Shown piece by piece: positions 1 to 9,736 of a stretch of 61,330 nt of DNA. The notes beneath the pieces are model-generated. The model did not search any database, had not been told where the DNA came from, and worked only from the letters and a program-made list of their open reading frames with translations. Numbering within the stretch: the stretch's first letter is position 1; each line of letters starts with the position of its first letter. Source of the DNA: Bacteroidota bacterium. GTDB taxonomy: Bacteria > Bacteroidota > Bacteroidia > Bacteroidales > UBA7332. The DNA lies in assembly GCA_030706585.1 (NCBI GenBank), contig JAUZOF010000002.1, positions 1 to 61,330 of the forward strand, read 5' to 3'. A program made the translations under genes and the position numbers.

Positions 1-50
1 AAGAATAGGATTTCAAATACTTAAAGTTGATGATATAAACTTACAGAACT

Positions 51-1124
51 ATGAATAAACTAATATATATATTGGGAATATTTATTTTGGTCACATTGCT
101 GCCATCGTGTAGTAAAGATGACAGTCAGGGTGGAACAATAACTCCTGTGACAGATGTGAAAACTACTCCTTTTTACGGTTCGGTAATTTTGAACTGGGCT
201 GATCCGGCAGATAAGGATTACTACTATACCATGGTTTCATATGTGAATGCTAAAGGGCAAAAGGTGACCAGAAAAGTGAGCTGTTACGATGCTGATGCTA
301 CAGGTCGTACTACCTTAACAATAGGTGGTTTTACTGATGTTAAGTCGTATGACTTTACATTGACTTCATATGGCTTTTCCGGAGCTGTGTCTAAAACTGT
401 TAATATTTCGGCGACTCCATTAAGTACCGATGCGGCAAAGGATTATATTCTTACTACAATTAAAGCCGTGCCGGCTTTTGAAGGTGCAGAAGTCAGCTGG
501 ACCAATGAGACCGGAGTTGAAAATTACGTGAATATTTCATTTACCGATGGACAGGGAGTTAATCAGGTGAAGAAATTTAAGGCGTCTACTTCTGGAAAGG
601 CTGTTGTTGGAAGTTTTATGGCGGCAACAACCATAACAGTAACGGTTGAAAATGTCTCAGGAAGCAAATCTGCGGCACGGGCTTTAGATCCCGTGACTCC
701 AACTATTGGAGAATTGGCTAAAAGCCAGATGTCGATTGCATCTATTTCTTCAGAATGGGGTGGGTGTTCAGGGTCTTATCTGATAGATAATGATATATAC
801 ACTTATTGGCATACACAATTAACAGGCTTCCCTCATTGGGTTGTTGTTGATCTTGGCAATAGTTATTTTGTAAATGACATCCAGTTTGTACGTCGTCAGG
901 ATGATGGTGGCAATGGGCAATGGGCGCCGACCAAAATTCAGTTGATGTACAGTCAGGATGGAGTGAATTTTACCGATATTGGCACTTATGCTTTTGATAA
1001 TACCAAGGTATATGGTCACGATTATCCATTTGCACAGATATACGGGCGATATATAAAGTTTGTTGGAATTAGTGGTGGACAACCTTGGATGCACATGGCT
1101 GAAATGTCCGTCTTTTATAAATAA
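51..1124 (+). CDS. SusE/F-position surface lipoprotein with C-terminal F5/8 type C (discoidin-like) domain; putative glycan binding
   Basis: ORF 357 aa; lipobox-like N-terminus (LVTLLPSCSKDD), Fn3-like repeats, C-terminal 'IASISSEWGG..YLIDNDIYTYWHTQ..PHWVVVDLG' discoidin-type signature. Confidence 0.8.
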   Translation: MNKLIYILGIFILVTLLPSCSKDDSQGGTITPVTDVKTTPFYGSVILNWADPADKDYYYTMVSYVNAKGQKVTRKVSCYDADATGRTTLTIGGFTDVKSYDFTLTSYGFSGAVSKTVNISATPLSTDAAKDYILTTIKAVPAFEGAEVSWTNETGVENYVNISFTDGQGVNQVKKFKASTSGKAVVGSFMAATTITVTVENVSGSKSAARALDPVTPTIGELAKSQMSIASISSEWGGCSGSYLIDNDIYTYWHTQLTGFPHWVVVDLGNSYFVNDIQFVRRQDDGGNGQWAPTKIQLMYSQDGVNFTDIGTYAFDNTKVYGHDYPFAQIYGRYIKFVGISGGQPWMHMAEMSVFYK

Positions 1125-1161
1125 CTCTGATTGGTTTCTCATTTATTAAAACAGTAAATTT

Positions 1162-1989
1162 ATGAACAAGATAAGGTTTTGTATTCTCGTGATTGCTGTT
1201 GTGGCAATGAATTTGGTCACTAGTTGTAAATCGGATAATGATGTTTTCCCGGTGTCATTTACTTTCGATCAAGCTTCAGCTATTGATTCTGTCTATGAGA
1301 ATGATACTTACGTGTTGAAGGGGAAAATCGTAGCAGGTGGAAATATTGAACAAGTACAGTTCTTTCGGAGTTTTACGTTCAATAACAAACCAGATCAGGT
1401 GGAAATGGCCGGTACTGCAAAGTATAATCTCAAAGATACCTGTGGATTTTCAATATCAGTTCCTCAGGTTACATCTACTACCACAATTAAAGTGGTCGTG
1501 ACACAGAAAGGCGGTCATCAGGACGAAAAGAGCTTTACTATTAAAACTATTCCGGTAAATATTAAGACTTTTTCGGGAATCTATTTAGGCGGTTGGAATA
1601 GTGGGTATGGAAGTTGTCTGGAAGCAGAAACCGGAACAATGCAAAGTGGAAGTGCTACTACCGATCCTGATGTTGCGCCTCTTTTGGATGTCTTTTTTGA
1701 TGATGCAAAGCTGGCTTGTACCGATCTTGATAGCATATATTATGGTGTGAATCGGTTAAAAGATACTGGTACAAGGTTTAATAAAACGACATTGAGTGCG
1801 GCTGACTTTGATAAAATCAGATCCGATATTTATTTTAAGGATTATACAGCACCGCTTAAGGAAGTTGCTATTAAAGAGGGTGATGTAATTTTCTTTATCA
1901 CAAAAGGAGGCAAGAGAGGCTTGATCAAAATTATTTCGATGACAGAACCAGAGGGAGACCTTTTGATTGATGAGAAAATTCAAAAATAG
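1162..1989 (+). CDS. Putative lipoprotein of unknown function, SusE/F position
   Basis: ORF 275 aa; lipobox-like NLVTSCKSD; immediately downstream of the discoidin lipoprotein, upstream of a terminator. Confidence 0.7.
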   Translation: MNKIRFCILVIAVVAMNLVTSCKSDNDVFPVSFTFDQASAIDSVYENDTYVLKGKIVAGGNIEQVQFFRSFTFNNKPDQVEMAGTAKYNLKDTCGFSISVPQVTSTTTIKVVVTQKGGHQDEKSFTIKTIPVNIKTFSGIYLGGWNSGYGSCLEAETGTMQSGSATTDPDVAPLLDVFFDDAKLACTDLDSIYYGVNRLKDTGTRFNKTTLSAADFDKIRSDIYFKDYTAPLKEVAIKEGDVIFFITKGGKRGLIKIISMTEPEGDLLIDEKIQK

Positions 1990-2050
1990 ACTGATTTTTC
2001 TGTTGATTTCCTGAAAAAAGGGAGAGTGTTTGCTTATATGAGAAGAAGAT

Positions 2051-2094
2051 AAAATGCCATCTTAATAATCCGTATTTGGATGGCATTTTTCTTT
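2051..2094 (+). terminator. Intrinsic terminator or attenuating intercistronic hairpin
   Basis: AAAATGCCATC-loop-GATGGCATTTTTCTTT inverted repeat plus T tract, between the lipoprotein gene and the first GH gene. Confidence 0.75.
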
Positions 2095-2117
2095 GAAAAT
2101 AGGATGTAAAAATTAAA

Positions 2118-4826
2118 ATGCTGTTTATGAGGGTTTTATTAGCAGTGTTTGCTTGCTTTTGGGAAAGCTTGTTTATTCAGGGATTTAGTCAGACCTATGG
2201 TCAACCGGTGGATCCGAGATGCGAATATCAGTGCAATCCGAGTGGAATTGATGTGCCTCATCCCCGATTGTCATGGCGATTGGATGATGAACGAAGAGGA
2301 GCTTTTCAATCAGCTTACAGAATTTTGGTAGCGTCCGATTCGTCTCTTCTATCTGAGGGCAAAACTGATATTTGGGATTCCGGCAAGATACGTAGTTCAC
2401 GAACCAATTCAGTTCCGTATAATGGTCCGTCTCTACGATCTGATAAACAATATTTCTGGAAAGTCATCGTCTGGGATGAAAATGGGAAAGCTTGTGTTCC
2501 GTCTGCAATAGCTCGTTGGAATACAGGCTTATATGGTTTAAAGGACTGGAAAGGTTCGTGGATTGACGATGGTCAGAATGTGAATTTTAAACCGGCTCCC
2601 TATTTTCGCAAAATTTTTGCTGCTAAACAAAAAGTGAAAAGAGCCTTTGCATATATCTGTGGCCTTGGTTATTATGAACTGTATTTCAACGGATCAAAAA
2701 TTGGAGATCGGATGCTGGATCCGGGCTATACGCGGTTTGATAAAACAGCCTTGTATGCATCGTATGATGTTACTCGTTTTGTGCAAGAAGGGAATAATGC
2801 AATTGGTGTAATTCTTGGAAATGGATGGTATAACGAGCAATCAAAGGCTGTCTGGTATTTTGATAAAGCTCCATGGAGAGCCAGACCCAGATTGCTTTTT
2901 AATTTATCGATAGAATATACTAATGGAGAAAAAGAAATTATAAGCAGCGATACTTCATGGAAAGTTGGAATGGGTCCTATCGTATTCAATAATATCTACT
3001 CCGGCGAAAAATATGATGCGCGGTTAGAACAAACCGGATGGAATACCACAGGCTTTGACGATAAGGGTTGGAAGCAGGCTGCTGTTATCTTGCCGAATGA
3101 AGGACGCGTGAAATCGCAATTGATGCCACCCATCCGAATTAAAGAAACCATCAGACCGATTGCATGTAGAAAAATTGATTTTAAAACTTATTTCTACGAC
3201 TTAGGGCAGAATTTTGCAGGACTTAGTAAAATTCGCATAAGGGGAGAGAAGGGAGCTGTGATTCAAATAAAACACGGTGATAAGTTGGATGCAAATGGTC
3301 GTTTGGATAATAAATTGAATAATCAATATTATACTTTTGAAGATTCATTAGAGCAGGGACAAACCGATACGTATATTCTTAAAGGAGAAGGGATTGAAGA
3401 ATATATGCCTCGCTTTACATATCATGGCTTCAGATACGTGGAAATATCCTCCGACAAAGAGATTGATCTTGAAAAAGGGAGTCTGGAAGGAATGGTGATG
3501 CATACCGACCTGTTTCCAATCGGTAGTTTTGAATGTTCTAATCCGCTGGAAAATGCCATTTGGAAAGCGACCAGATGGTCCTATTTGTCTAATCTTTTCA
3601 GTATTCCTACTGACTGTCCGCATCGCGAAAAAAACGGCTGGACCGGAGACGGGCATATTGCTTCTGAATTCGGACTTCTGAATTTCGACGGAATTTTATT
3701 CTATGAAAAATGGATCAACGATTTTGCCGATGAGCAACGTAACAGTGGAGAAGTGCCGGGGATTATTCCAAGTTCCGGTTGGGGTTACTCTTGGGGTAAC
3801 GGTCCTGCCTGGGATAGTGGTTTGTTGTTGATTCCATGGAATTTGTATCAGTATTATGGCGATGATGAGTTGATTCGCAATCACTATGAAAATTACAAAC
3901 GGTATGTCGATTACCTGACTTACCGATCCAAAGATCATTTGGTTGACATTGGTCTGGGCGACTGGGTGCCTTGGAAAACAGAAACTCCGGTGGAATTGAC
4001 CTCTTCCTGTTATTACTATATGGATGCTTTGCTGTTGTCGAAATTTGCAGGCTTAACTGGTAGAGTCGATGATGAATCGTATTATAAAATTCTGGCGGCA
4101 ACCATCAAAGAGGCGATAAACCGAAAGTTTCTGGATACAGCCAAAGGAAGTTATGCAAATGGGGGCCAAACGGCTTTAAGTGCAGCTCTTTATTTCGGAA
4201 TTGTTCCGGACGAATGGATAGGGAAAGTGGGAAACTTACTTGTTCAATCTGTAAAAGAGAATGGGATGGATGTAGGTTTGCTGGGAAGTAAATATCTTTT
4301 GAATGCATTGAGTAATACCGGACATTCTGACGTTGCATATTCGCTGGCTTCAAGAGATTCTCAACCTTCGTGGGGATGGTGGATCAAGAATGGTGCCACA
4401 ACATTGCACGAAGACTGGAAATCGGAGAGTTCTCTCAATCATATCATGATGGGTGAGGTAAGTGCATGGATGACTCATACTCTTGCCGGAATAAATATAG
4501 ACCCGGAGAATCCGGGATTTAGAAATGTGATTATAAAACCTCAGTTTGTGGCGGGTTTGGATCATGTTAAAGGAAGTCTTAATAGTGTTCCTGGCGAAAT
4601 CAGCTCAGAATGGACGCGTAGCGCAGATGGAATTACGTTGAATTTAAGAATACCGGCCAATACAACTGCCACGGTGTATTTCCCCAAAAACGCTGAAGGA
4701 AAAATCGTTGAAGAGAGTAAAGTTCTGAATGCCAAATCGACGAAAGGTATTCAATACTTGTCGAAGACCGATACTTATTTGGTTTATCGAATTGTGGCGG
4801 GAACTTACATTTTTAAGTGGAAATAA
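2118..4826 (+). CDS. Alpha-L-rhamnosidase, GH78 family
   Basis: 902 aa; 'PTDCPHREKNGWTGDGHIASEF' GH78 catalytic-region motif, N-terminal 'PRLSWRLDDERRGAFQSAYRILVAS', C-terminal rhamnosidase beta domain. Confidence 0.92.
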   Translation: MLFMRVLLAVFACFWESLFIQGFSQTYGQPVDPRCEYQCNPSGIDVPHPRLSWRLDDERRGAFQSAYRILVASDSSLLSEGKTDIWDSGKIRSSRTNSVPYNGPSLRSDKQYFWKVIVWDENGKACVPSAIARWNTGLYGLKDWKGSWIDDGQNVNFKPAPYFRKIFAAKQKVKRAFAYICGLGYYELYFNGSKIGDRMLDPGYTRFDKTALYASYDVTRFVQEGNNAIGVILGNGWYNEQSKAVWYFDKAPWRARPRLLFNLSIEYTNGEKEIISSDTSWKVGMGPIVFNNIYSGEKYDARLEQTGWNTTGFDDKGWKQAAVILPNEGRVKSQLMPPIRIKETIRPIACRKIDFKTYFYDLGQNFAGLSKIRIRGEKGAVIQIKHGDKLDANGRLDNKLNNQYYTFEDSLEQGQTDTYILKGEGIEEYMPRFTYHGFRYVEISSDKEIDLEKGSLEGMVMHTDLFPIGSFECSNPLENAIWKATRWSYLSNLFSIPTDCPHREKNGWTGDGHIASEFGLLNFDGILFYEKWINDFADEQRNSGEVPGIIPSSGWGYSWGNGPAWDSGLLLIPWNLYQYYGDDELIRNHYENYKRYVDYLTYRSKDHLVDIGLGDWVPWKTETPVELTSSCYYYMDALLLSKFAGLTGRVDDESYYKILAATIKEAINRKFLDTAKGSYANGGQTALSAALYFGIVPDEWIGKVGNLLVQSVKENGMDVGLLGSKYLLNALSNTGHSDVAYSLASRDSQPSWGWWIKNGATTLHEDWKSESSLNHIMMGEVSAWMTHTLAGINIDPENPGFRNVIIKPQFVAGLDHVKGSLNSVPGEISSEWTRSADGITLNLRIPANTTATVYFPKNAEGKIVEESKVLNAKSTKGIQYLSKTDTYLVYRIVAGTYIFKWK

Positions 4827-4886
4827 ATAAAACGTATTTGAGCTATTGGAATATGTCTTGGTAAAATAAACTTGAGAAAATTGGAA

Positions 4887-7058
4887 ATGAAGATTATTTT
4901 TGGAGAAACTATCGAAGCAGCGAAAACTCAGCTGGTAAAGGGACTCATTCTCGCGGCAATTGTGAATTTCATGTGTTGTAATTGTCTGTTTGCAAAGGAT
5001 CTAAATATACATATTGCAGGAAGAGCGATAAAAACCGCTATACTGTTGCCAGTGAACACATCTTCGATTATTAAATACGCAGTCGGTGATATACGGAAGG
5101 ATTGTGAAGAAACAACCGGCACTTCTCTTGTGACTGAAAATCAGCTGCCAGTCAAAGCTAATACCGTAATTATTCCCTTTGAAGTTTCCAATGTGCCGGC
5201 AGAAGTTGCGACTTTGGAAAAAGAAGGGAAAGTCGATTTTGCCTCTCTTCGGGGAAAATGGGAAAGCTATATTATCCAACCGCTGAAAGATCCTTTCAAA
5301 AAGGGATATGATGTACTGTTGGTCGCCGGAAGTGATGGACGAGGAGCCATGTATGGCTTGTATGATATTAGCGAACGGGTTTTCGGGACTGATCCTCAAA
5401 AACTGTGGACCGATGCAAAACCCAAGAAAGTGAATCGTGCCGACTGGACATTTGGAACGATATCCAAAGGAGAACCTACTTTCAAATATCGCGGATGGTT
5501 CGTGAACGATGAAAACTATCTCTTGTCTTGGAAAGGCCCGGATAAAGACGATATGCGCATTGAGCCTGAAGTTTGGGCTGAGATCTTTGAAACCATGTGC
5601 CGGATGCGGGCAAATTTCTATACGATCATCGAATATGGCTGGTCACCCGATTCTGCAACTCTGAAACTGGCCAACGATCGCGGACTTTCTGTAATGGGCT
5701 CGCATATGCATATGCTTATTGCCAATACTTCGCACGAATGGTTTCCTTTTACACAAAAAAAATATGGGAAGGAACTCCCTTACGACTGGAGTACCAACCG
5801 CGACGAGATGATTTCGTTTTGGGAAGACGCGGTAAAAAAATATAAGAATTATTCGGCTATTTGGCCTGTCGGGCTGAAATCATGGAATGACCGTGATTTT
5901 TGCGAAACTGATCCCGGATCACCACGAACACCGGAAGGCAGAACCGTTTTTACCAATGATGCCATTTCCGAACAAATGAAACTACTTCATAAATACCTTG
6001 ATCCGGCCAAAGGTCAACCTTTATGCTCTTATGTGATGCGGGGCGATCCGGTTCTTCAGTATCATACGGGCAAGCTGAAATTTCCGGCAAACACCGTCAT
6101 TCTCTGGCCTGATAATCCTTCATTCGGAATGATGGGAGAGGTGCCCACAAAAGAAGATTTTGCGCGGAACCCTTTGCACGGTATCTTTTTTCATTTGACC
6201 TATTGCGATAACCAATGGGTACAGTGGACTCCTTTGAAGCAGGTTCAGCATGAGTTGATGAAAGCCGTGGATGCCAATGCAACTACAATGGCCGAGTTTA
6301 ATGTGGGAGATATACGTGAACTTCCGCTGAAGATTTCGATGGCAATGGATTTAACCAATAATGTGAGTCCGTGGAAAGCTAATTCTGATTATTGGAGAAC
6401 TTTTACCGAAAATTGGTGTAAGAAACAATACAGTCCGTCCAATGTAAAAAAAGTGGTCGATCTGTATGAAAAATACTGGAAAATGGAGATGCCATGCCGA
6501 AGCACCATTGTGGTGGAATGTCTTTCATGGTATACCGTGATGCCGGGGAATATACTGGACTCTCTGAAAGAAAAGTCAAATGTTGCCAAGTCTATTGGTG
6601 ATTATATTGCGAATCGTGTGAGAATTCCCAGTGGAGATCGTTTCGGAAAAATGGGACTGCCGTACCTGAAAGAAAGCGCTTCCTCCTGGGATGATCTATA
6701 CCGTCAGGCAAAGAGTGCATCTGATCTGATTCATCCTTCTCGTCGTCAATTTTATTTTGATTCGTTTACGCTTCAGGTACAAACATCCCGTTTGGTAAAT
6801 CATTGGGGTGCTGATATTTTGTCTGCTTTTGATGCCATCGGTAAAAAGGACTATAAAACTGCTGCTGCGCATTTGGAAACAGCTACAAAATGGCTGATGG
6901 AGATGAAAACAGAACGTGATAAGGCTCAACACGATAAGTGGAAAAACTGGTTTAGAGGAGAAGAAAATGTAAGTTGGATCAACTCATTCTGGGGATTTCA
7001 TATCGATCGGGAAATTGATACTGATCTTAAATTGGCGGCTATTCTAAAAAACCTGTAG
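4887..7058 (+). CDS. GH115-like glycosyl hydrolase (alpha-glucuronidase family)
   Basis: ORF from 4872 (TTG), ATG at 4887; 'FKYRGWFVNDENYLLSW', 'GRGAMYGLYDISERVFG' typical of GH115-type proteins. Confidence 0.65.
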   Translation: MKIIFGETIEAAKTQLVKGLILAAIVNFMCCNCLFAKDLNIHIAGRAIKTAILLPVNTSSIIKYAVGDIRKDCEETTGTSLVTENQLPVKANTVIIPFEVSNVPAEVATLEKEGKVDFASLRGKWESYIIQPLKDPFKKGYDVLLVAGSDGRGAMYGLYDISERVFGTDPQKLWTDAKPKKVNRADWTFGTISKGEPTFKYRGWFVNDENYLLSWKGPDKDDMRIEPEVWAEIFETMCRMRANFYTIIEYGWSPDSATLKLANDRGLSVMGSHMHMLIANTSHEWFPFTQKKYGKELPYDWSTNRDEMISFWEDAVKKYKNYSAIWPVGLKSWNDRDFCETDPGSPRTPEGRTVFTNDAISEQMKLLHKYLDPAKGQPLCSYVMRGDPVLQYHTGKLKFPANTVILWPDNPSFGMMGEVPTKEDFARNPLHGIFFHLTYCDNQWVQWTPLKQVQHELMKAVDANATTMAEFNVGDIRELPLKISMAMDLTNNVSPWKANSDYWRTFTENWCKKQYSPSNVKKVVDLYEKYWKMEMPCRSTIVVECLSWYTVMPGNILDSLKEKSNVAKSIGDYIANRVRIPSGDRFGKMGLPYLKESASSWDDLYRQAKSASDLIHPSRRQFYFDSFTLQVQTSRLVNHWGADILSAFDAIGKKDYKTAAAHLETATKWLMEMKTERDKAQHDKWKNWFRGEENVSWINSFWGFHIDREIDTDLKLAAILKNL

Positions 7059-7143
7059 ATAAGAAGATTTGATAAGTCTGTTAATTCGCAAGTCTGCTCA
7101 AAAAGAAATTATGGGTAAACAGCAGAAGCCTGAATTTGCATCC

Positions 7144-9651
7144 ATGAAACTCAATATATTGATAGTAAAATTTTTGTTTTTCTCAAGCATCATTCCATTG
7201 ACGGCTCTGTCTGCAGTTAATTACGGAAATGGATTGCCGGCTACTGATGCGCTGGGTAGAGCATTGCCGATGCATCAGGATGTGGGCAATGTGCGATTGC
7301 ATAAACAGGTTGGTATATTTTACTGGACCTGGCATACAGATGGAAATGCAACTTTTTCTCCCGTTTTAAACATTACCCAAATTTTACAACAATATCCCTC
7401 AGCAGCAACAGATGCAAATCATTCTGCATGGCAGGGAATTACTGGTGGCGTTTTTTGGTGGGATGAACCTTTGTTTGGTTATTATCGCACTACCGACGAG
7501 TGGGTGTTGCGAAAACATGCCGAGATGTTGGCAGATGCCGGCATCGATGTGGTCTTTTTCGATTGTACCAACGGAAGTCTTACCTGGAAATCGTCATATG
7601 CTAAACTGCTCGAAGTATGGGAACAGGCGCGTAAGGATGGTGTCCAAACGCCTCAGGTAGCATTTCTACTGCCGTTCAGTGCCACCGACGGATCGATGGC
7701 TTCGCTGAGTGAGTTGTATGACGAACTTTATAAGCCACAATTATATAAAGATTTGTGGTTTATGTGGAATGGAAAGCCTTTGATTATGGCTTATCCCAAT
7801 TGCCTGACGGCGAACAGAAGCAGTGCAGGTCTGAAATTTACAGCTACCGCTCCGTTTTATGGCGTTAATGCCACCTGTCCGAGCTGGGGAAATAACGTAG
7901 GAAATCTCACTTTCCGTTTGTACAAGTGGAATAATAGTTATGCAGAAACGGTTGCAGGGCCTGTTATTGCGGAAAAGACATTTGTCAATTTTGCAGATAA
8001 TGCGAAACTCACCCTGACTTTCGAGAAGCAGGATGTAGGAACCTATCTGTGGGAACTTTGCAACGGAACTGAGACGGTGGGTGTATGGAAATATACCGAT
8101 ACCAATGGTTCTTCAATCAGCTATTTTAACTCAACTCAAACCAGTGGAAATTATCTGAGCGAGATTGCTTATTCCTCCGATCTGACTTTCACTCCACTGA
8201 CTACAGGAGCCGGTACGACGCCGGTACAGGTATTGTCGATGATTAGTCAACAGAGAATTGATTCCATTAAATCATTTTTTACGTTTCGTCCCGGCCAGCC
8301 CGACTATGTTAACGGACCGTCGGATAACCAGCAATGGGGATGGCTCGAGAACTATCCGCAACATGGTTATGGATTGAAATCGAACGGTGGATATGAAGAG
8401 GTGACTGTTGGTGTTGCACAAAATGCCTCGTCAGCGAGTGGGGGACATGCTTGCGGCTTTAATTCTGCTTATACGTACGGCCGAAGCTATACAAAAGCCA
8501 ATGGGCAGGATTTTTCCACAGGAGCTTATGTTTACGGGAAAAATTTTCAGGAACAGTGGGGCCGGGCTCGTCAATTGGATCCTGACCTGATTTTTGTGAC
8601 CGGTTGGAATGAGTGGATTGCCGGACGTTGGTTCGACTGGGACGTGAAACCGTTTGCTTTTGTGGATGAGTATTCTGCTGAAAAAAGCCGTGATATTGAG
8701 CCCGTGAAATCGTGGGGAAATAAAGGTGATGTTTACTATATGCAGTTGGTCAACAACATAAGAAAATATAAAGGAGTGCCAGCCGAAGAAGCTGCTTCGT
8801 TTTTGGCGACTATTGATATGAACGACCGTAGTTTCTGGAATAATGTTAAGCCTGAATTCTTGTCTTACAAAGGAAATGTTTTGCATCGCAATCATCCCGG
8901 ACAAGGTACTTCACTTGTTTATACCAATAACACCGGACGAAATGACATTGTCAAAGCAAAAGTTGCGAGGGATAAAGATTATTTGTATTTCTATGTCGAA
9001 ACGGCTGATGCATTGACAGATAAATCGGATCCGAAATGGATGCGGCTTTTCATTGATATTGACCGGAATAAAAATACCGGATGGGAGGGATATGATTTTG
9101 TCCTTAACCGAAGCAATCCAAGCGATTCTGTTAGCATTGAAAAAAGTGCAAATGGTTGGAATTGGAGTAAAGTTGGCGCTGCCGGATATGCAGTGAACGG
9201 TTCGACACTTGTTTTTAAAGTAAAACGCTCACTATTGGGCGTTGCAGAAGAACAGAGAACCAATTTTGAATTTAAATGGAGCGACAACATGCAGGAAGAC
9301 GGTAACATCATGGATTTTTATGTGAATGGGGATGTGGCACCCTCCGGACGTTTTAATTACCACTATTTTGTGGATACGTCAACAACTCCGACACAACCGT
9401 CAAATGTTCAATTCCAGATTTTTCCCAATCCGACCGCGGATAAACTGAACGTGGTTCTTCCAGTCGGCATTGAGAAGAATGCGGAACTATCCATTTATAA
9501 CAGTTCCGGGAAGAGGGTGTGGGTTAAACAATTGTCGGATTCTGCGATATCAGAAAGCATTAATCTGTCATTTCTGAATAATAAAGGAATGTACATTGTT
9601 GAACTAAAGACCCGTGGAAAGCTGATGAAAGAAAAATTTATTTATAGATAG
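7144..9651 (+). CDS. Secreted protein, GH71/GH99-like TIM barrel (uncharacterised family, paralog 1) with inserted beta domain, C-terminal CBM9/DOMON-like domain and T9SS sorting domain
   Basis: ORF opens at TTG 7069; signal peptide starts at ATG 7144 (MKLNILIVKFLFFSS). 'VGIFYWTWH', 'AEMLADAGIDVVFFDCTNG', 'VTGWNEWIAGRW'; C-terminus 'FQIFPNPTADKLNVVLP...KGMYIVELKTRGKLMKEKFIYR' is a Por/T9SS type A tail. Confidence 0.8.
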   Translation: MKLNILIVKFLFFSSIIPLTALSAVNYGNGLPATDALGRALPMHQDVGNVRLHKQVGIFYWTWHTDGNATFSPVLNITQILQQYPSAATDANHSAWQGITGGVFWWDEPLFGYYRTTDEWVLRKHAEMLADAGIDVVFFDCTNGSLTWKSSYAKLLEVWEQARKDGVQTPQVAFLLPFSATDGSMASLSELYDELYKPQLYKDLWFMWNGKPLIMAYPNCLTANRSSAGLKFTATAPFYGVNATCPSWGNNVGNLTFRLYKWNNSYAETVAGPVIAEKTFVNFADNAKLTLTFEKQDVGTYLWELCNGTETVGVWKYTDTNGSSISYFNSTQTSGNYLSEIAYSSDLTFTPLTTGAGTTPVQVLSMISQQRIDSIKSFFTFRPGQPDYVNGPSDNQQWGWLENYPQHGYGLKSNGGYEEVTVGVAQNASSASGGHACGFNSAYTYGRSYTKANGQDFSTGAYVYGKNFQEQWGRARQLDPDLIFVTGWNEWIAGRWFDWDVKPFAFVDEYSAEKSRDIEPVKSWGNKGDVYYMQLVNNIRKYKGVPAEEAASFLATIDMNDRSFWNNVKPEFLSYKGNVLHRNHPGQGTSLVYTNNTGRNDIVKAKVARDKDYLYFYVETADALTDKSDPKWMRLFIDIDRNKNTGWEGYDFVLNRSNPSDSVSIEKSANGWNWSKVGAAGYAVNGSTLVFKVKRSLLGVAEEQRTNFEFKWSDNMQEDGNIMDFYVNGDVAPSGRFNYHYFVDTSTTPTQPSNVQFQIFPNPTADKLNVVLPVGIEKNAELSIYNSSGKRVWVKQLSDSAISESINLSFLNNKGMYIVELKTRGKLMKEKFIYR

Positions 9652-9736
9652 CGACTGACTCTCCAAAAGTAGGAATTTGCTTTTGGAAGTGCTGTGATAT
9701 AGTGCTGTAGAAATTTAATAACCAAATTGATACGCA

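Noticed and set aside
1-50. Possible end of a SusD-like gene at the left edge
   Set aside because: The first 50 bases are too short to assign; only untranslated-looking sequence is visible.
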